From Sympetrum striolatum (lineage: Eukaryota; Arthropoda; Insecta; Odonata; Libellulidae): a DNA stretch of 64,000 nucleotides. The translations under genes and the position numbers were made by a program. Shown here one piece after another: positions 47,638 through 62,471 of this stretch. How positions within the stretch are numbered: position 1 is the stretch's first letter; each line of letters starts with the position of its first letter. The stretch covers positions 620,001 to 684,000 of the forward strand of contig CANPUZ010000059.1 in the NCBI GenBank assembly GCA_947579665.1, read 5' to 3'. The notes beneath the pieces were generated by a model. The model was not told where the DNA came from and searched no databases. It was given only the letters and a program-made list of their open reading frames with translations.

Positions 47638-50600
47638 GAATGGGGTGCTTATAAAAACATTATTGATAAAGGTCTACTGGTTTACCTACCTTAAAATATC
47701 CACCTGAACCTACCTGTGGAAGAAGAAATAGGTAAAATGCATAGGAAAAGCAGCACATTCTAAATTGCTCTGGCAACATAAGTCATTCTGTACCTATTGA
47801 TCAATACTCAATAACCATCACTTACTACCAAGCTGAGATGTGGTAGAAATTGTTAAACCAGATACTACAGGTTAGTTTGGTAAGGTTCGTGCAGGCTCTC
47901 CTCTTGAATAATCTAAGGTAACTCTATAATCATTTCAAAGATCCTCATTTCAATATAGGTGTAACACTAAGCATCCAAAATTGTAATTGCCTTATTTGGC
48001 TGCCTTGTAAATATCTAACAGGATCTTCTCTTATTACTGGAATATCAATTGGAATATATATTATATTTAATATATTATGTGTTTGTCCTATTATTCATGT
48101 ATAGAATATGCACTGAATTTCCTCAAATAATACGAGAAGCTCCAGAGTGTTCCAGCTTGGAAGTAAAGTGGAAAATGGTGGAAATGAACAACTACTGTCT
48201 ACAGTATGGGACATTTGCTTAAGAGGGACACCACATTGCTGATAAATTCGTTGGAAGAATGGACAAGGCCTCTCCACGGCTCCTGTGGAGAGCGAGGGAA
48301 GTATAATGGCAGCCACCGAGTGCTTTAAGGGTAGCTTCAGAGTAAGATATTATTACATATATTTTTTTCAATTCATTGTTTTGAAATGCGTCTCTAAGTT
48401 TTCCAAAACAATGTATGACCTAATTATTTCTTTGATCAAGTTCCAATGGGGTTATGTCAGGTCAATTCTCTGTTTTTAATCGGTAATGATAAGTTAATTG
48501 GGTTTCAAGGATGATACAGTGGATTAAGGATGTGTGATGGGGAAAACAAGCCATTTTTTTCATAAGCTCTTGCTCCAATTTGCCTCTGTTGAATTGTTGT
48601 GGCTTTCTGTTAGTTCTGTAGAAAGTACTGTTAAATCCTGTCATTTCAAACTATGTTTGCTCCGGCTTTTCCTTTCATATTGCTCTATGCTAGATTGGGG
48701 TCTCTAGGTTTTCCAAAACAATGTATGACCTAATTATTTCTTTTATCAAGTTTCAATGGTGTTATGTCATGTCAATTTATGTTTTTAATCGGTAATGATA
48801 AGTTAATTGAGTTAAAAGGATGATACAGTGGATTTAGGATGTGTGATGGGGAAAAAAAGCCATTTTTTCATAAGTTCTTGCTCCAGTTTGCCTCTGTTGA
48901 ATTGTTGTGGCTTTCGGTTAGTTCTGTAGGAAGTACTATTAAATCCTGCCATTCCAAAATATGTTTGCTCCGGCTTTTCCTTTCACATTGCTCTATGCTA
49001 GATTCGGGGAAACATGATCATAATATTCTGGAGAGTTCATAATTATTTTATATATATTGCATGCCTTAATTGAGTTATAATATATATTTATATATAATAT
49101 TGCAATTACTGTCAATATGTTCTGTTATACAGCTTGCATTACGATATCACCAATTTTCATTGAAGTCAGCCATCTTAACTAGCAGATTTTATTATAGTTA
49201 TACGAATATTTCCAATTGGAGATCATGGAGGAAGGTTGTGGGATGTATTTCTGGAAATCTGATTTATTTCCATGATCATCCTTGTGGTTACACTACATTT
49301 AAGCTGTCATTTGGTTCGCTTTGTTGGATTTCTTTTTTTAATTTCAATGAAAAAATGGAAGTGGAATTAGCAATGAGTGGTCCGTAACCAAAATTGTTTA
49401 GACTCTTTGAATAGCGGTAGAATATTTTACACTTTTGTTATTGCTATTGTACAATATACAATGTATTTTAGGGTCAAATCCTTCATACTATTTGAATTTT
49501 TACTTTCTCCATATTCATAGTATATAGAAAGTATTGTTTTTATGAAAGAATTTTACTTCGGGATTTCAACGGAAATACATGTTTTGGGGTCCCTAGAATA
49601 CATTCTGACCATTTTTAGAAAGAAGTTTGTGTGTGTATGTGTGTGCTTGTGGGCGCTCTAACGTGAAAACTATTATCCCTATTAGTACCAAGCTTCACAT
49701 ATATACTGTGGTGTGCTGACAGAGTTGAATATTTTTTGGAGCAAATGGTTTAACTGGAGTTGAGCTTTTTTTATTCTTCGAAGCAAATGTCCGTTATTGT
49801 AAAATATATCTAGATAATAATATATTTAGGTATATACGATTGTTTATAAAAGTTTTAGTAAATGTAATTTCATTATTTTATCAATCATCTATCCAAAAAC
49901 ATTACTTATAATGTTTGTGATGTAAAAGATATTATGATATAAATTATTCACTTATCTTCTAAGTTTAGTTTGAATATAGATTTTGAAAATACTGTCGTAA
50001 ATTAATATTACATCTTATACATGAAGAAAGTCATGTGCTGGCCACATCAGATTTTTTTTGTGATGCATTGGAGCTACTTCTTAAGTATCCAAAAATAGCG
50101 TTTTAATGACATGTAGGTGTTTTCCTTGCTCTCGTTTTGATTGTTGTTAATGGTGTTTTTGAAAGGGACAGAATTTCATCGCATTTGAACAACGGTTTCC
50201 TTTTCATGGTTAGGTTTTACCCACGTACTGGTCTGGATATTTTAATGTTCCAGTATAGATTTTTAAAATTATAAATTACGTATAGAATATATGCAATAAC
50301 AAATATAAATAAATACTTTATGATATCAATTTTGGTAAATGATTGTCATATTATAGGTTACCGTAAAATACTTGCATATTGTTACACAGAACTATTATGA
50401 TTTACAATATTAATTTTGTATTTTTACTGAAAATGGGTTGATACTTAAGATGTAATGTGTTCTATTTTTCTGACAAACCCTTACTGAAGGAAAATTATGA
50501 GTCCAAATTTTAAAAATTTACATTAGTAAGTTATTAATATTATTCTTTTTCAGTTGCGTAATTGCTATTCTTTATTGGAAAGGTATCCATTTCTAACTGA

Positions 50601-52583
50601 ACTTCTTATGGGAAAATAATAGGTTCATAGAAATTCATTGAATTATATTCTTTGTGTATCCAATCCTTCGGATCATAGAGTATGCCAAGCTAGTTTGGTT
50701 TGAGTGCATTAGATTTTTAACACAATCTCCGCACTGCTTTGGGCACAAGGTTATGGGTCGACGATTTAGTAGTAGTTTTTCCACACGCCATTTTGGGAAC
50801 TTTGCGTGCAAGGGCAAGTGTGGTCTTGTCCGAATGTGCATCATCGTTCACTGCCATTGCCTCATTGAGGCACTGGTAACACAGAGTGGTGTATCAAACA
50901 TGACTTTATGATGATTACGAATTAAAGTTGTATCTGTTAATCCATGTTCTACCTATAACATTTAGATGTTTATCTGATTATACCTAATTATACATTCACT
51001 GACTCATTTATTCATAGGGGATTAAAATTGTAACCATATTTCATAAGTGTCACAGACTTGAAATTTTCAATTCATTGTTTTGAAATGGGTCTCTAAGTTT
51101 TCCTAAACAATGTATGACCTAATTATTACACATAGTTATAGGTGGTGATCTTCTGTTAAACTGCATAGGAAAAATCACCAGACCTGGGTTTGATACTGGG
51201 CGGTAAATATATCTGTCAAATAAAACAAATTGAGATGGTTTTTAATTATTCCTTTCATGCACTTATCGAAATAATACGGAGTCCTCGCTGCGATGGAAGA
51301 AGTATATTAAGACTCTGTTTGAAAAACAATTAGATAAGACCATGCTGTTTCTGGGTTCGATGCTAGAGCACTTTAATATTTCTCTCATGAGGAATATATG
51401 GGAAAAGTAAGATGTTGTTTGAGGCAGTTGAAGCAACCATTTCTGCCTTAATTTTCACACATAGTAAGAGATGGTGATCTTCTGTTGTGCTGCATAGGAA
51501 GTACCTCCAAAAAAACCCGGGTTTGTTGCCAGACGATTAAATTGCAGCAAATGTTAAGAATACTTTCAATACTTTTTTTTTTCTTTTGAGGACAGTACCT
51601 ATATGATGCCAAAATATAATTAATATTGTCGATCTGCTTGCATGATGGTGATGGCAAAATAAGGTATGTTTTTCTGAAGATCTTAGAATATATTTTTTAA
51701 GTAATGGTATCTTATTATCACTAGAAAATAATAATTTTTATGATTAAAATTTTTTAATTGAATATTAATGGTCTCTTTTCTAACCTTTCAGGAATGGGGT
51801 GCTTATAAATACATTATTGATCAAGGAAAACTAGTTTACGTACCTTAGAATCTCCCCCTTAACCCTCCTGCTGAGTGCCTTCTGGTAACTTCAAAAGAGA
51901 GCTACCCTAGCAGAATAAAATTCTCACTATGGAGTGGTGTGATGCCTCCTCCAGGTCGAGAGATTTTGCTCATCGAGTGGGTCTGGGTACCACGGGGTAG
52001 CTCTCAAATGTAAGCTACCATTTTCAGAATACAGTTCTCTTCAGGGGAGGTGTAATGCCTCTCCTGTTCGAGAGGTTCTGCCCATGGAAAGAGGGTCTGC
52101 GTACCTCATGGTATCACTCAATAGAAAGCTACCTTTGGCAAAATAATATTCTCATCGACGATCAGGATTCCGATTGAGATGTTTTGCCCTTCAAGACTTT
52201 CTGGTAGCTATCAAAAGAGAGATACCATTTGCAGATACAATTCTCGTCACGGAGAGGCATTCTGCCTCTCTTGATAGAGTAGTTCTGCCCATTATGGGAC
52301 TAAAACTTGAAGATTTCATGTAGAGGGTCTGATCTGACCTCTCATGTTTAGTGAGACGTTTTAATAATCGATGCGCTTTGAGGAAGGCATCTTATTTGAG
52401 ATTATCGTTGGATGGAGTGATTCCAATGCATTCCCAATTGGTGATCGCAAAAAAAGGTATGTTTTTCTGAAGATTTTTGAATATATTTTTTAAGTATTGG
52501 TATCTGATTAACATTAGAAAATAATAATTTTATGATTAAAATTTTTTAATTGAATATTAATGGTCTCTTTTCTAACCTTACAG
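47638..52583. repeat. Array unit 3, type B (4,946 bp)
   Basis: Shares B variants with unit 5, for example CACAAGGTTATGGGTCGA near 50,743 and TCAGGTCAATTCTCTG near 48,458. Confidence 0.92.
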
Positions 52584-55500
52584 GAATGGGGTGCTTATAA
52601 AAACATTATTGATAAAGGTCTACTGGTTTACCTACCTTAAAATATCCACCTGAACCTACCTGTGGAAGAAGAAATAGGTAAAATGCATAGGAAAAGCAGC
52701 ACATTCTAAATTGCTCTGGCAACATAAGTCATTCTGTACCTATTGATCAATACTCAATAACCATCACTTACTACCAAGCTGAGATGTGGTAGAAATTGTT
52801 AAACCAGATACTACAGGTTAGTTTGGTAAGGTTCGTGCAGGCTCTCCTCTTGAATAATCTAAGGTAACTCTATAATCATTTCAAAGATCCTCATTTCAAT
52901 ATAGGTGTAACACTAAGCATCCAAAATTGTAATTGCCTTATTTGGCTGCCTTGTAAATATCTAACAGGATCTTCTCTTATTACTGGAATATCAATTGGAA
53001 TATATATTATATTTAATATATTATGTGTTTGTCCTATTATTCATGTATAGAATATGCACTGAATTTCCTCAAATAATACGAGAAGCTCCAGAGTGTTCCA
53101 GCTTGGAAGTAAAGTGGAGAATGGTGGAAATGGACAACTACTGTCTACAGTATGGGACATTTGCTTAAGAGGGACACCACATTGCTGATAAATTCGTTGG
53201 AAGAATGGACAAGGCCTCTCCACGGCTCCTGTGGAGAGCGAGGGAAGTATAACGGCAGCCACTGAGTGCTTTAAGGGTAGCTTCAGAGTAAGATATTATT
53301 ACATATATTTTTTTCAATTCATTGTTTTGAAATGCGTCTCTAAGTTTTCCAAAACAATGTATGACCTAATTATTTCTTTGATCAAGTTCCAATGGGGTTA
53401 TGTCATGTCAATTTTCTGTTTTTAATCGGTAATGATAAGTTAATTTGGTTTCAAGGTTGATACAGTGGATTTAGGATGTGTGATGGGGAAAACAAGACAT
53501 TTTTTTCATAAGCTCTTGCTCCAATTTGCCTCTGTTGAATTGTTGTGGCTTTCCGTTAGTTCTGTAGAAAGTACTGTTAAATCCTGTCATTTCAAACTAT
53601 GTTTGCTCCGGCTTTTCCTTTCATATTGCTCTATGCTAGATTGGGGTCTCTAGGTTTTCCAAAACAATGTATGACCTAATTATTTCTTTTATCAAGTTTC
53701 AATGGTGTTATGTCATGTCAATTTATGTTTTTAATCGGTAATGATAAGTTAATTGAGTTAAAAGGATGATACAGTGGATTTAGGATGTGTGATGGGGAAA
53801 AAAAGCCATTTTTTCATAAGTTCTTGCTCCAGTTTGCCTCTGTTGAATTGTTGTGGCTTTCGGTTAGTTCTGTAGGAAGTACTATTAAATCCTGCCATTC
53901 CAAAATATGTTTGCTCCGGCTTTTCCTTTCACATTGCTCTATGCTAGATTCGGGGATACATGATCATAATATTCTGGAGAGTTCATAATTATTTTATATA
54001 TATTGCATGCCTTAATTGAGTTATAATATATATTTATATATAATATTGCAATTACTGTCAATATGTTCTGTTATACAGCTTGCATTACGATATCACCAAT
54101 TTTCATTGAAGTCAGCCATCTTAACTAGCAGATTTTATTATAGTTATACGAATATTTCCAATTGGAGATCATGGAGGAAGGTTGTGGGATGTATTTCTGG
54201 AAATCTGATTTATTTCCATGATCATCCTTGTGGTTACACTACATTTAAGCTGTCATTTGGTTCGCTTTGTTGGATTTCTTTTTTTAATTTCAATGAAAAA
54301 ATGGAAGTGGAATTGGCAATGAGTGGTCCGTAACCAAAATTGTTTAGACTCTTTGAATAGCGGTAGAATATTTTACACTTTTGTTATTGCTATTGTACAA
54401 TATACAATGTATTTTAGGGTCAAATCCTTCATACTATTTGAATTTTTACTTTCTCCATATTCATAGTATATAGAAAGTATTGTTTTTATGAAAGAATTTT
54501 ACTTCGGGATTTCAACGGAAATACATGTTTTGGGGTCCCTAGAATACATTCTGACCATTTTTAGAAAGAAGTTTGTGTGTGTATGTGTGTGCTTGTGGGC
54601 GCTCTAACGTGAAAACTATTATCCCTATTAGTACCAAGCTTCACATATATACTGTGGTGTGCTGACAGAGTTGAATATTTTTTGGAGCAAATGGTTTAAC
54701 TGGAGTTGAGCTTTTTTTATTCTTCGAAGCAAATGTCCGTTATTGTAAAATATATCTAGATAATAATATATTTAGGTATATACGATTGTTTATAAAAGTT
54801 TTAGTTAATGTAATTTCATTATTTTATCAATCATCTATCCAAAAACATTATTTAAAATGTTTGTGATGTAAAAGATATTATGATATAAATTATTCACTTA
54901 TCTTCTAAGTTTAGTTTGAATATAGATTTTGAAAATACTGTCGTAAATTAATATTACATCTTATACATGAAGAAAGTCATGTGCTGGCCACATCAGATTT
55001 TTTTTGTGATGCATTGGAGCTACTTCTTAAGTATCCAAAAATAGCGTTTTAATGACATGTAGGTGTTTTCCTTGCTCTCGTTTTGATTGTTGTTAATGGT
55101 GTTTTTGAAAGGGACAGAATTTCATCGCATTTGAACAACGGTTTCCTTTTCATGGTTAGGTTTTACCCACGTACTGGTCTGGATATTTTAATGTTCCAGT
55201 ATAGATTTTAAAAATTATAAATTACGTATAGAATATATGCAATAACAAATATAAATAAATACTTTAGGATATCAATTTTGGTAAATGTTTGTCATATTAT
55301 AGGTTACCGTAAAATACTTGCATATTGTTACACAGAACTATTATGATTTACAATATTAATTTTGTATTTTTACTGAAAATGGGTTGATACCTTAGATGTA
55401 ATGTGTTCTTTTTTTCTGACAAACCCTTACTGAAGGAAAATTATGAGTCCAAATTTTAAAAATTTACATTAGTAAGTTATTAATATTATTCTTTTTCAGT

Positions 55501-57526
55501 TGCGTAATTGCTATTCTTTATTGGAAAGGTATCCATTTCTAATTGAACTTCTTATGGGAAAATAATAGGTTCATAGATATTCATTGAAATATATTCTTTG
55601 TGTATCCAATCCTTCGGATCATAGAGTATGCCAAGCTAGTTTGGTTTGAGTGCATTAGATTTTTAACACAAGCTCCGCACTGCTTTGGGCACAATATGGG
55701 TCGACGATTTAGTAGTAGTTTTTCCACACGCCATTTTGGGAACTTTGCGTGCAAGGGCAAGTGTGGTCCTGTCCGAAGGTGCATCATCGTTCACTGCCAT
55801 GGCCTCATTGAGGCACTGGTAACACAGAGTGGTGTATCAAACATGACTTTATGATGATTACGAATTAAAGTTGTATCTGTTAATCCATCTTCTACCTATA
55901 ACATTTAGATGTTTATCCAATTATACCTAATTATACATTCACTGACTCATTTATACATAGGGGATTAAAATTGTAACCATATTTCATAAGTGTCACAGAC
56001 TTGAAATTTTCAATTCATTGTTTTGAAATGGGTCTCTAAGTTTTCCTAAACAATGTATGACCTAATTATTACACATAGTTAGAGGTGGTGATCTTCTGTT
56101 AAACTGCTTAGGAAAAATCACCAGACCTGGGTTTGATACTGGGCGGTAAATATATCTGTCAAATAAAACAAATTGAGATGGTTTTTAATTATTCCTTTCA
56201 TGCACTTATCGAAATAATACGGAGTCCTCGCTGCGATGGAAGAAGTATATTAAGACTCTGTTTGAAAAACAATTAGATAAGACCATGCTGTTTCTGGGTT
56301 CGATGCTAGAGCACTTTAATATTTCTCTCATGAGGAATATATGGGAAAAGTAAGATGTTGTTTGAGGCAGTTGAAGCAACCATTTCTGCCTTAATTTTCA
56401 CACATAGTAAGAGATGGTGATCTTCTGTTGTGCTGCATAGGAAGTACCTCCAAAAAAACCCGGGTTTGTTGCCAGACGATTAAATTGCAGCAAATGTTAA
56501 GAATACTTTCAATACTTTTTTTTTTCTTTTGAGGACAGTACCTATATGATGCCAAAATATAATTAATATTGTCGATCTGCTTGCATGATGGTGATGGCAA
56601 AATAAGGTATGTTTTTCTGAAGATCTTAGAATATATTTTTTAAGTAATGGTATCTTATTATCACTAGAAAATAATAATTTTTATGATTAAAATTTTTTAA
56701 TTGAATATTAATGGTCTCTTTTCTAACCTTTCAGGAATGGGGTGCTTATAAATACATTATTGATCAAGGAAAACTAGTTTACGTACCTTAGAATCTCCCC
56801 CTTAACCCTCCTGCTGAGTGCCTTCTGGTAACTTCAAAAGAGAGCTACCCTAGCAGAATAAAATTCTCACTATGGAGTGGTGTGATGCCTCCTCCAGGTC
56901 GAGAGATTTTGCTCATCGAGTGGGTCTGGGTACCACGGGGTAGCTCTCAAATGTAAGCTACCATTTTCAGAATACAGTTCTCTTCAGGGGAGGTGTAATG
57001 CCTCTCCTGTTCGAGAGGTTCTGCCCATGGAAAGAGGGTCTGCGTACCTCATGGTATCACTCAATAGAAAGCTACCTTTGGCAAAATAATATTCTCATCG
57101 ACGATCAGGATTCCGATTGAGATGTTTTGCCCTTCAAGACTTTCTGGTAGCTATCAAAAGAGAGATACCATTTGCAGATACAATTCTCGTCACGGAGAGG
57201 CATTCTGCCTCTCTTGATAGAGTAGTTCTGCCCATTATGGGACTAAAACTTGAAGATTTCATGTAGAGGGTCTGATCTGACCTATCATGTTTAGTGAGAC
57301 GTTTTAATAATCGATGCGCTTTGAGGAAGGCATCTTATTTGAGATTATCGTTGGATGGAGTGATTCCAATGCATTCCCAATTGGTGATCGCAAAAAAAGG
57401 TATGTTTTTCTGAAGATTTTTGAATATATTTTTTAAGTATTGGTATCTGATTAACATTAGAAAATAATAATTTTATGATTAAAATTTTTTAATTGAATAT
57501 TAATGGTCTCTTTTCTAACCTTACAG
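52584..57526. repeat. Array unit 4, type A (4,943 bp)
   Basis: Full-length type A unit with both internal segment versions (first-version exon-like landmark near 56,735). Confidence 0.92.
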
Positions 57527-60500
57527 GAATGGGGTGCTTATAAAAACATTATTGATAAAGGTCTACTGGTTTACCTACCTTAAAATATCCACCTGAACCT
57601 ACCTGTGGAAGAAGAAATAGGTAAAATGCATAGGAAAAGCAGCACATTCTAAATTGCTCTGGCAACATAAGTCATTCTGTACCTATTGATCAATACTCAA
57701 TAACCATCACTTACTACCAAGCTGAGATGTGGTAGAAATTGTTAAACCAGATACTACAGGTTAGTTTGGTAAGGTTCGTGCAGGCTCTCCTCTTGAATAA
57801 TCTAAGGTAACTCTATAATCATTTCAAAGATCCTCATTTCAATATAGGTGTAACACTAAGCATCCAAAATTGTAATTGCCTTATTTGGCTGCCTTGTAAA
57901 TATCTAACAGGATCTTCTCTTATTACTGGAATATCAATTGGAATATATATTATATTTAATATATTATGTGTTTGTCCTATTATTCATGTATAGAATATGC
58001 ACTGAATTTCCTCAAATAATACGAGAAGCTCCAGAGTGTTCCAGCTTGGAAGTAAAGTGGAAAATGGTGGAAATGAACAACTACTGTCTACAGTATGGGA
58101 CATTTGCTTAAGAGGGACACCACATTGCTGATAAATTCGTTGGAAGAATGGACAAGGCCTCTCCACGGCTCCTGTGGAGAGCGAGGGAAGTATAATGGCA
58201 GCCACCGAGTGCTTTAAGGGTAGCTTCAGAGTAAGATATTATTACATATATTTTTTTCAATTCATTGTTTTGAAATGCGTCTCTAAGTTTTCCAAAACAA
58301 TGTATGACCTAATTATTTCTTTGATCAAGTTCCAATGGGGTTATGTCAGGTCAATTCTCTGTTTTTAATCGGTAATGATAAGTTAATTGGGTTTCAAGGA
58401 TGATACAGTGGATTAAGGATGTGTGATGGGGAAAACAAGACATTTTTTTCATAAGCTCTTGCTCCAATTTGCCTCTGTTGAATTGTTGTGGCTTTCCGTT
58501 AGTTCTGTAGAAAGTACTGTTAAATCCTGTCATTTCAAACTATGTTTGCTCCGGCTTTTCCTTTCATATTGCTCTATGCTAGATTGGGGTCTCTAGGTTT
58601 TCCAAAACAATGTATGACCTAATTATTTCTTTTATCAAGTTTCAATGGTGTTATGTCATGTCAATTTATGTTTTTAATCGGTAATGATAAGTTAATTGAG
58701 TTAAAAGGATGATACAGTGGATTTAGGATGTGTGATGGGGAAAAAAAGCCATTTTTTCATAAGTTCTTGCTCCAGTTTGCCTCTGTTGAATTGTTGTGGC
58801 TTTCGGTTAGTTCTGTAGGAAGTAGTATTAAATCCTGCCATTCCAAAATATGTTTGCTCCGGCTTTTCCTTTCACATTGCTCTATGCTAGATTCGGGGAT
58901 ACATGATCATAATATTCTGGAGAGTTCATAATTATTTTATATATATTGCATGCCTTAATTGAGTTATAATATATATTTATATATAATATTGCAATTACTG
59001 TCAATATGTTCTGTTATACAGCTTGCATTACGATATCACCAATTTTCATTGAAGTCAGCCATCTTAACTAGCAGATTTTATTATAGTTATACGAATATTT
59101 CCAATTGGAGATCATGGAGGAAGGTTGTGGGATGTATTTCTGGAAATCTGATTTATTTCCATGATCATCCTTGTGGTTACACTACATTTAAGCTGTCATT
59201 TGGTTCGCTTTGTTGGATTTCTTTTTTTAATTTCAATGAAAAAATGGAAGTGGAATTGGCAATGAGTGGTCCGTAACCAAAATTGTTTAGACTCTTTGAA
59301 TAGCGGTAGAATATTTTACACTTTTGTTATTGCTATTGTACAATATACAATGTATTTTAGGGTCAAATCCTTCATACTATTTGAATTTTTACTTTCTCCA
59401 TATTCATAGTATATAGAAAGTATTGTTTTTATGAAAGAATTTTACTTCGGGATTTCAACGGAAATACATGTTTTGGGGTCCCTAGAATACATTCTGACCA
59501 TTTTTAGAAAGAAGTTTGTGTGTGTATGTGTGTGCTTGTGGGCGCTCTAACGTGAAAACTATTATCCCTATTAGTACCAAGCTTCACATATATACTGTGG
59601 TGTGCTGACAGAGTTGAATATTTTTTGGAGCAAATGGTTTAACTGGAGTTGAGCTTTTTTTATTCTTCGAAGCAAATGTCCGTTATTGTAAAATATATCT
59701 AGATAATAATATATTTAGGTACATACGATTGTTTATAAAAGTTTTAGTTAATGTAATTTCATTATTTTATCAATCATCTATCCAAAAACATTACTTATAA
59801 TGTTTGTGATGTAAAAGATATTATGATATAAATTATTCACTTATCTTCTAAGTTTAGTTTGAATATAGATTTTGAAAATACTGTCGTAAATTAATATTAC
59901 ATCTTATACATGAAGAATGTCATGTGCTGGCCACATCAGATTTTTTTTGTGATGCATTGGAGCTACTTCTTAAGTGTCCAAAAATAGCGTTTTAATGACA
60001 TGTAGGTGTTTTCCTTGCTCTCGTTTTGATTGTTGTTAATGGTGTTTTTGAAAGGGACAGAATTTCATTGCATTTGAACAACGGTTTCCTTTTCATGGTT
60101 AGGTTTTACCCACGTACTGGTCTGGATATTTTAATGTTCCAGTATAGATTTTAAAAATTATAAATTACGTATAGAATATATGCAATAACAAATATAAATA
60201 AATACTTTAGGATATCAATTTTGGTAAATGTTTGTCATATTATAGGTTACCGTAAAATACTTGCATATTGTTACACAGAACTATTATGATTTACAATATT
60301 AATTTTGTATTTTTACTGAAAATGGGTTGATACCTTAGATGTAATGTGTTCTTTTTTTCTGACAAACCCTTACTGAAGGAAAATTATGAGTCCAAATTTT
60401 AAAAATTTACATTAGTAAGTTATTAATATTATTCTTTTTCAGTTGCGTAATTGCTATTCTTTATTGGAAAGGTATCCATTTCTAACTGAACTTCTTATGG

Positions 60501-62471
60501 GAAAATAATAGGTTCATAGAAATTCATTGAATTATATTCTTTGTGTATCCAATCCTTCGGATCATAGAGTATGCCAAGCTAGTTTGGTTTGAGTGCATTA
60601 GATTTTTAACACAATCTCCGCACTGCTTTGGGCACAAGGTTATGGGTCGACGATTTAGTAGTAGTTTTTCCACACGCCATTTTGGGAACTTTGCGTGCAA
60701 GGGCAAGTGTGGTCTTGTCCGAATGTGCATCATCGTTCACTGCCATTGCCTCATTGAGGCACTGGTAACACAGAGTGGTGTATCAAACATGACTTTATGA
60801 TGATTACGAATTAAAGTTGTATCTGTTAATCCATCTTCTACCTATAACATTTAGATGTTTATCTGATTATACCTAATTATACATTCACTGACTCATTTAT
60901 TCATAGGGGATTAAAATTGTAACCATATTTCATAAGTGTCACAGACTTGAAATTTTCAATTCATTGTTTTGAAATGGGTCTCTAAGTTTTCCTAAACAAT
61001 GTATGACCTAATTATTACACATAGTTAGAGGTGGTGATCTTCTGTTAAACTGCATAGGAAAAATCACCAGACCTGGGTTTGATACTGGGCGGTAAATATA
61101 TCTGTCAAATAAAACAAATTGAGATGGTTTTTAATTATTCCTTTCATGCACTTATCGAAATAATACGGAGTCCTCGCTGCGATGGAAGAAGTATATTAAG
61201 ACTCTGTTTGAAAAACAATTAGATAAGACCATGCTGTTTCTGGGTTCGATGCTAGAGCACTTTAATATTTCTCTCATGAGGAATATATGGGAAAAGTAAG
61301 ATGTTGTTTGAGGCAGTTGAAGCAACCATTTCTGCCTTAATTTTCACACATAGTAAGAGATGGTGATCTTCTGTTGTGCTGCATAGGAAGTACCTCCAAA
61401 AAAACCCGGGTTTGTTGCCAGACGATTAAATTGCAGCAAATGTTAAGAATACTTTCAATACTTTTTTTTTTCTTTTGAGGACAGTACCTATATGATGCCA
61501 AAATATAATTAATATTGTCGATCTGCTTGCATGATGGTGATGGCAAAATAAGGTATGTTTTTCTGAAGATCTTAGAATATATTTTTTAAGTAATGGTATC
61601 TTATTATCACTAGAAAATAATAATTTTTATGATTAAAATTTTTTAATTGAATATTAATGGTCTCTTTTCTAACCTTTCAGGAATGGGGTGCTTATAAATA
61701 CATTATTGATCAAGGAAAACTAGTTTACGTACCTTAGAATCTCCCCCTTAACCCTCCTGCTGAGTGCCTTCTGGTAACTTCAAAAGAGAGCTACCCTAGC
61801 AGAATAAAATTCTCACTATGGAGTGGTGTGATGCCTCCTCCAGGTCGAGAGATTTTGCTCATCGAGTGGGTCTGGGTACCACGGGGTAGCTCTCAAATGT
61901 AAGCTACCATTTTCAGAATACAGTTCTCTTCAGGGGAGGTGTAATGCCTCTCCTGTCCGAGAGGTTCTGCCCATGGAAAGAGGGTCTGCGTACCTCATGG
62001 TATCACTCAATAGAAAGCTACCTTTGGCAAAATAATATTCTCATCGACGATCAGGATTCCGATTGAGATGTTTTGCCCTTCAAGACTTTCTGGTAGCTAT
62101 CAAAAGAGAGATACCATTTGCAGATACAATTCTCGTCACGGAGAGGCATTCTGCCTCTCTTGATAGAGTAGTTCTGCCCATTATGGGACTAAAACTTGAA
62201 GATTTCATGTAGAGGGTCTGATCTGACCTCTCATGTTTAGTGAGACGTTTTAATAATCGATGCGCTTTGAGGAAGGCATCTTATTTGAGATTATCGTTGG
62301 ATGGAGTGATTCCAATGCATTCCCAATTGGTGATCGCAAAAAAGATATGTTTTTCTGAAGATTTTTGAATATATTTTTTAAGTATTGGTATCTGATTAAC
62401 ATTAGAAAATAATAATTTTATGATTAAAATTTTTTAATTGAATATTAATGGTCTCTTTTCTAACCTTACAG
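57527..62471. repeat. Array unit 5, type B (4,945 bp)
   Basis: Offset by 9,889 bp from unit 3, with the same B variants. Near 62,343 the donor of the duplicated intron-like segment is mutated (GATATG). Confidence 0.92.
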
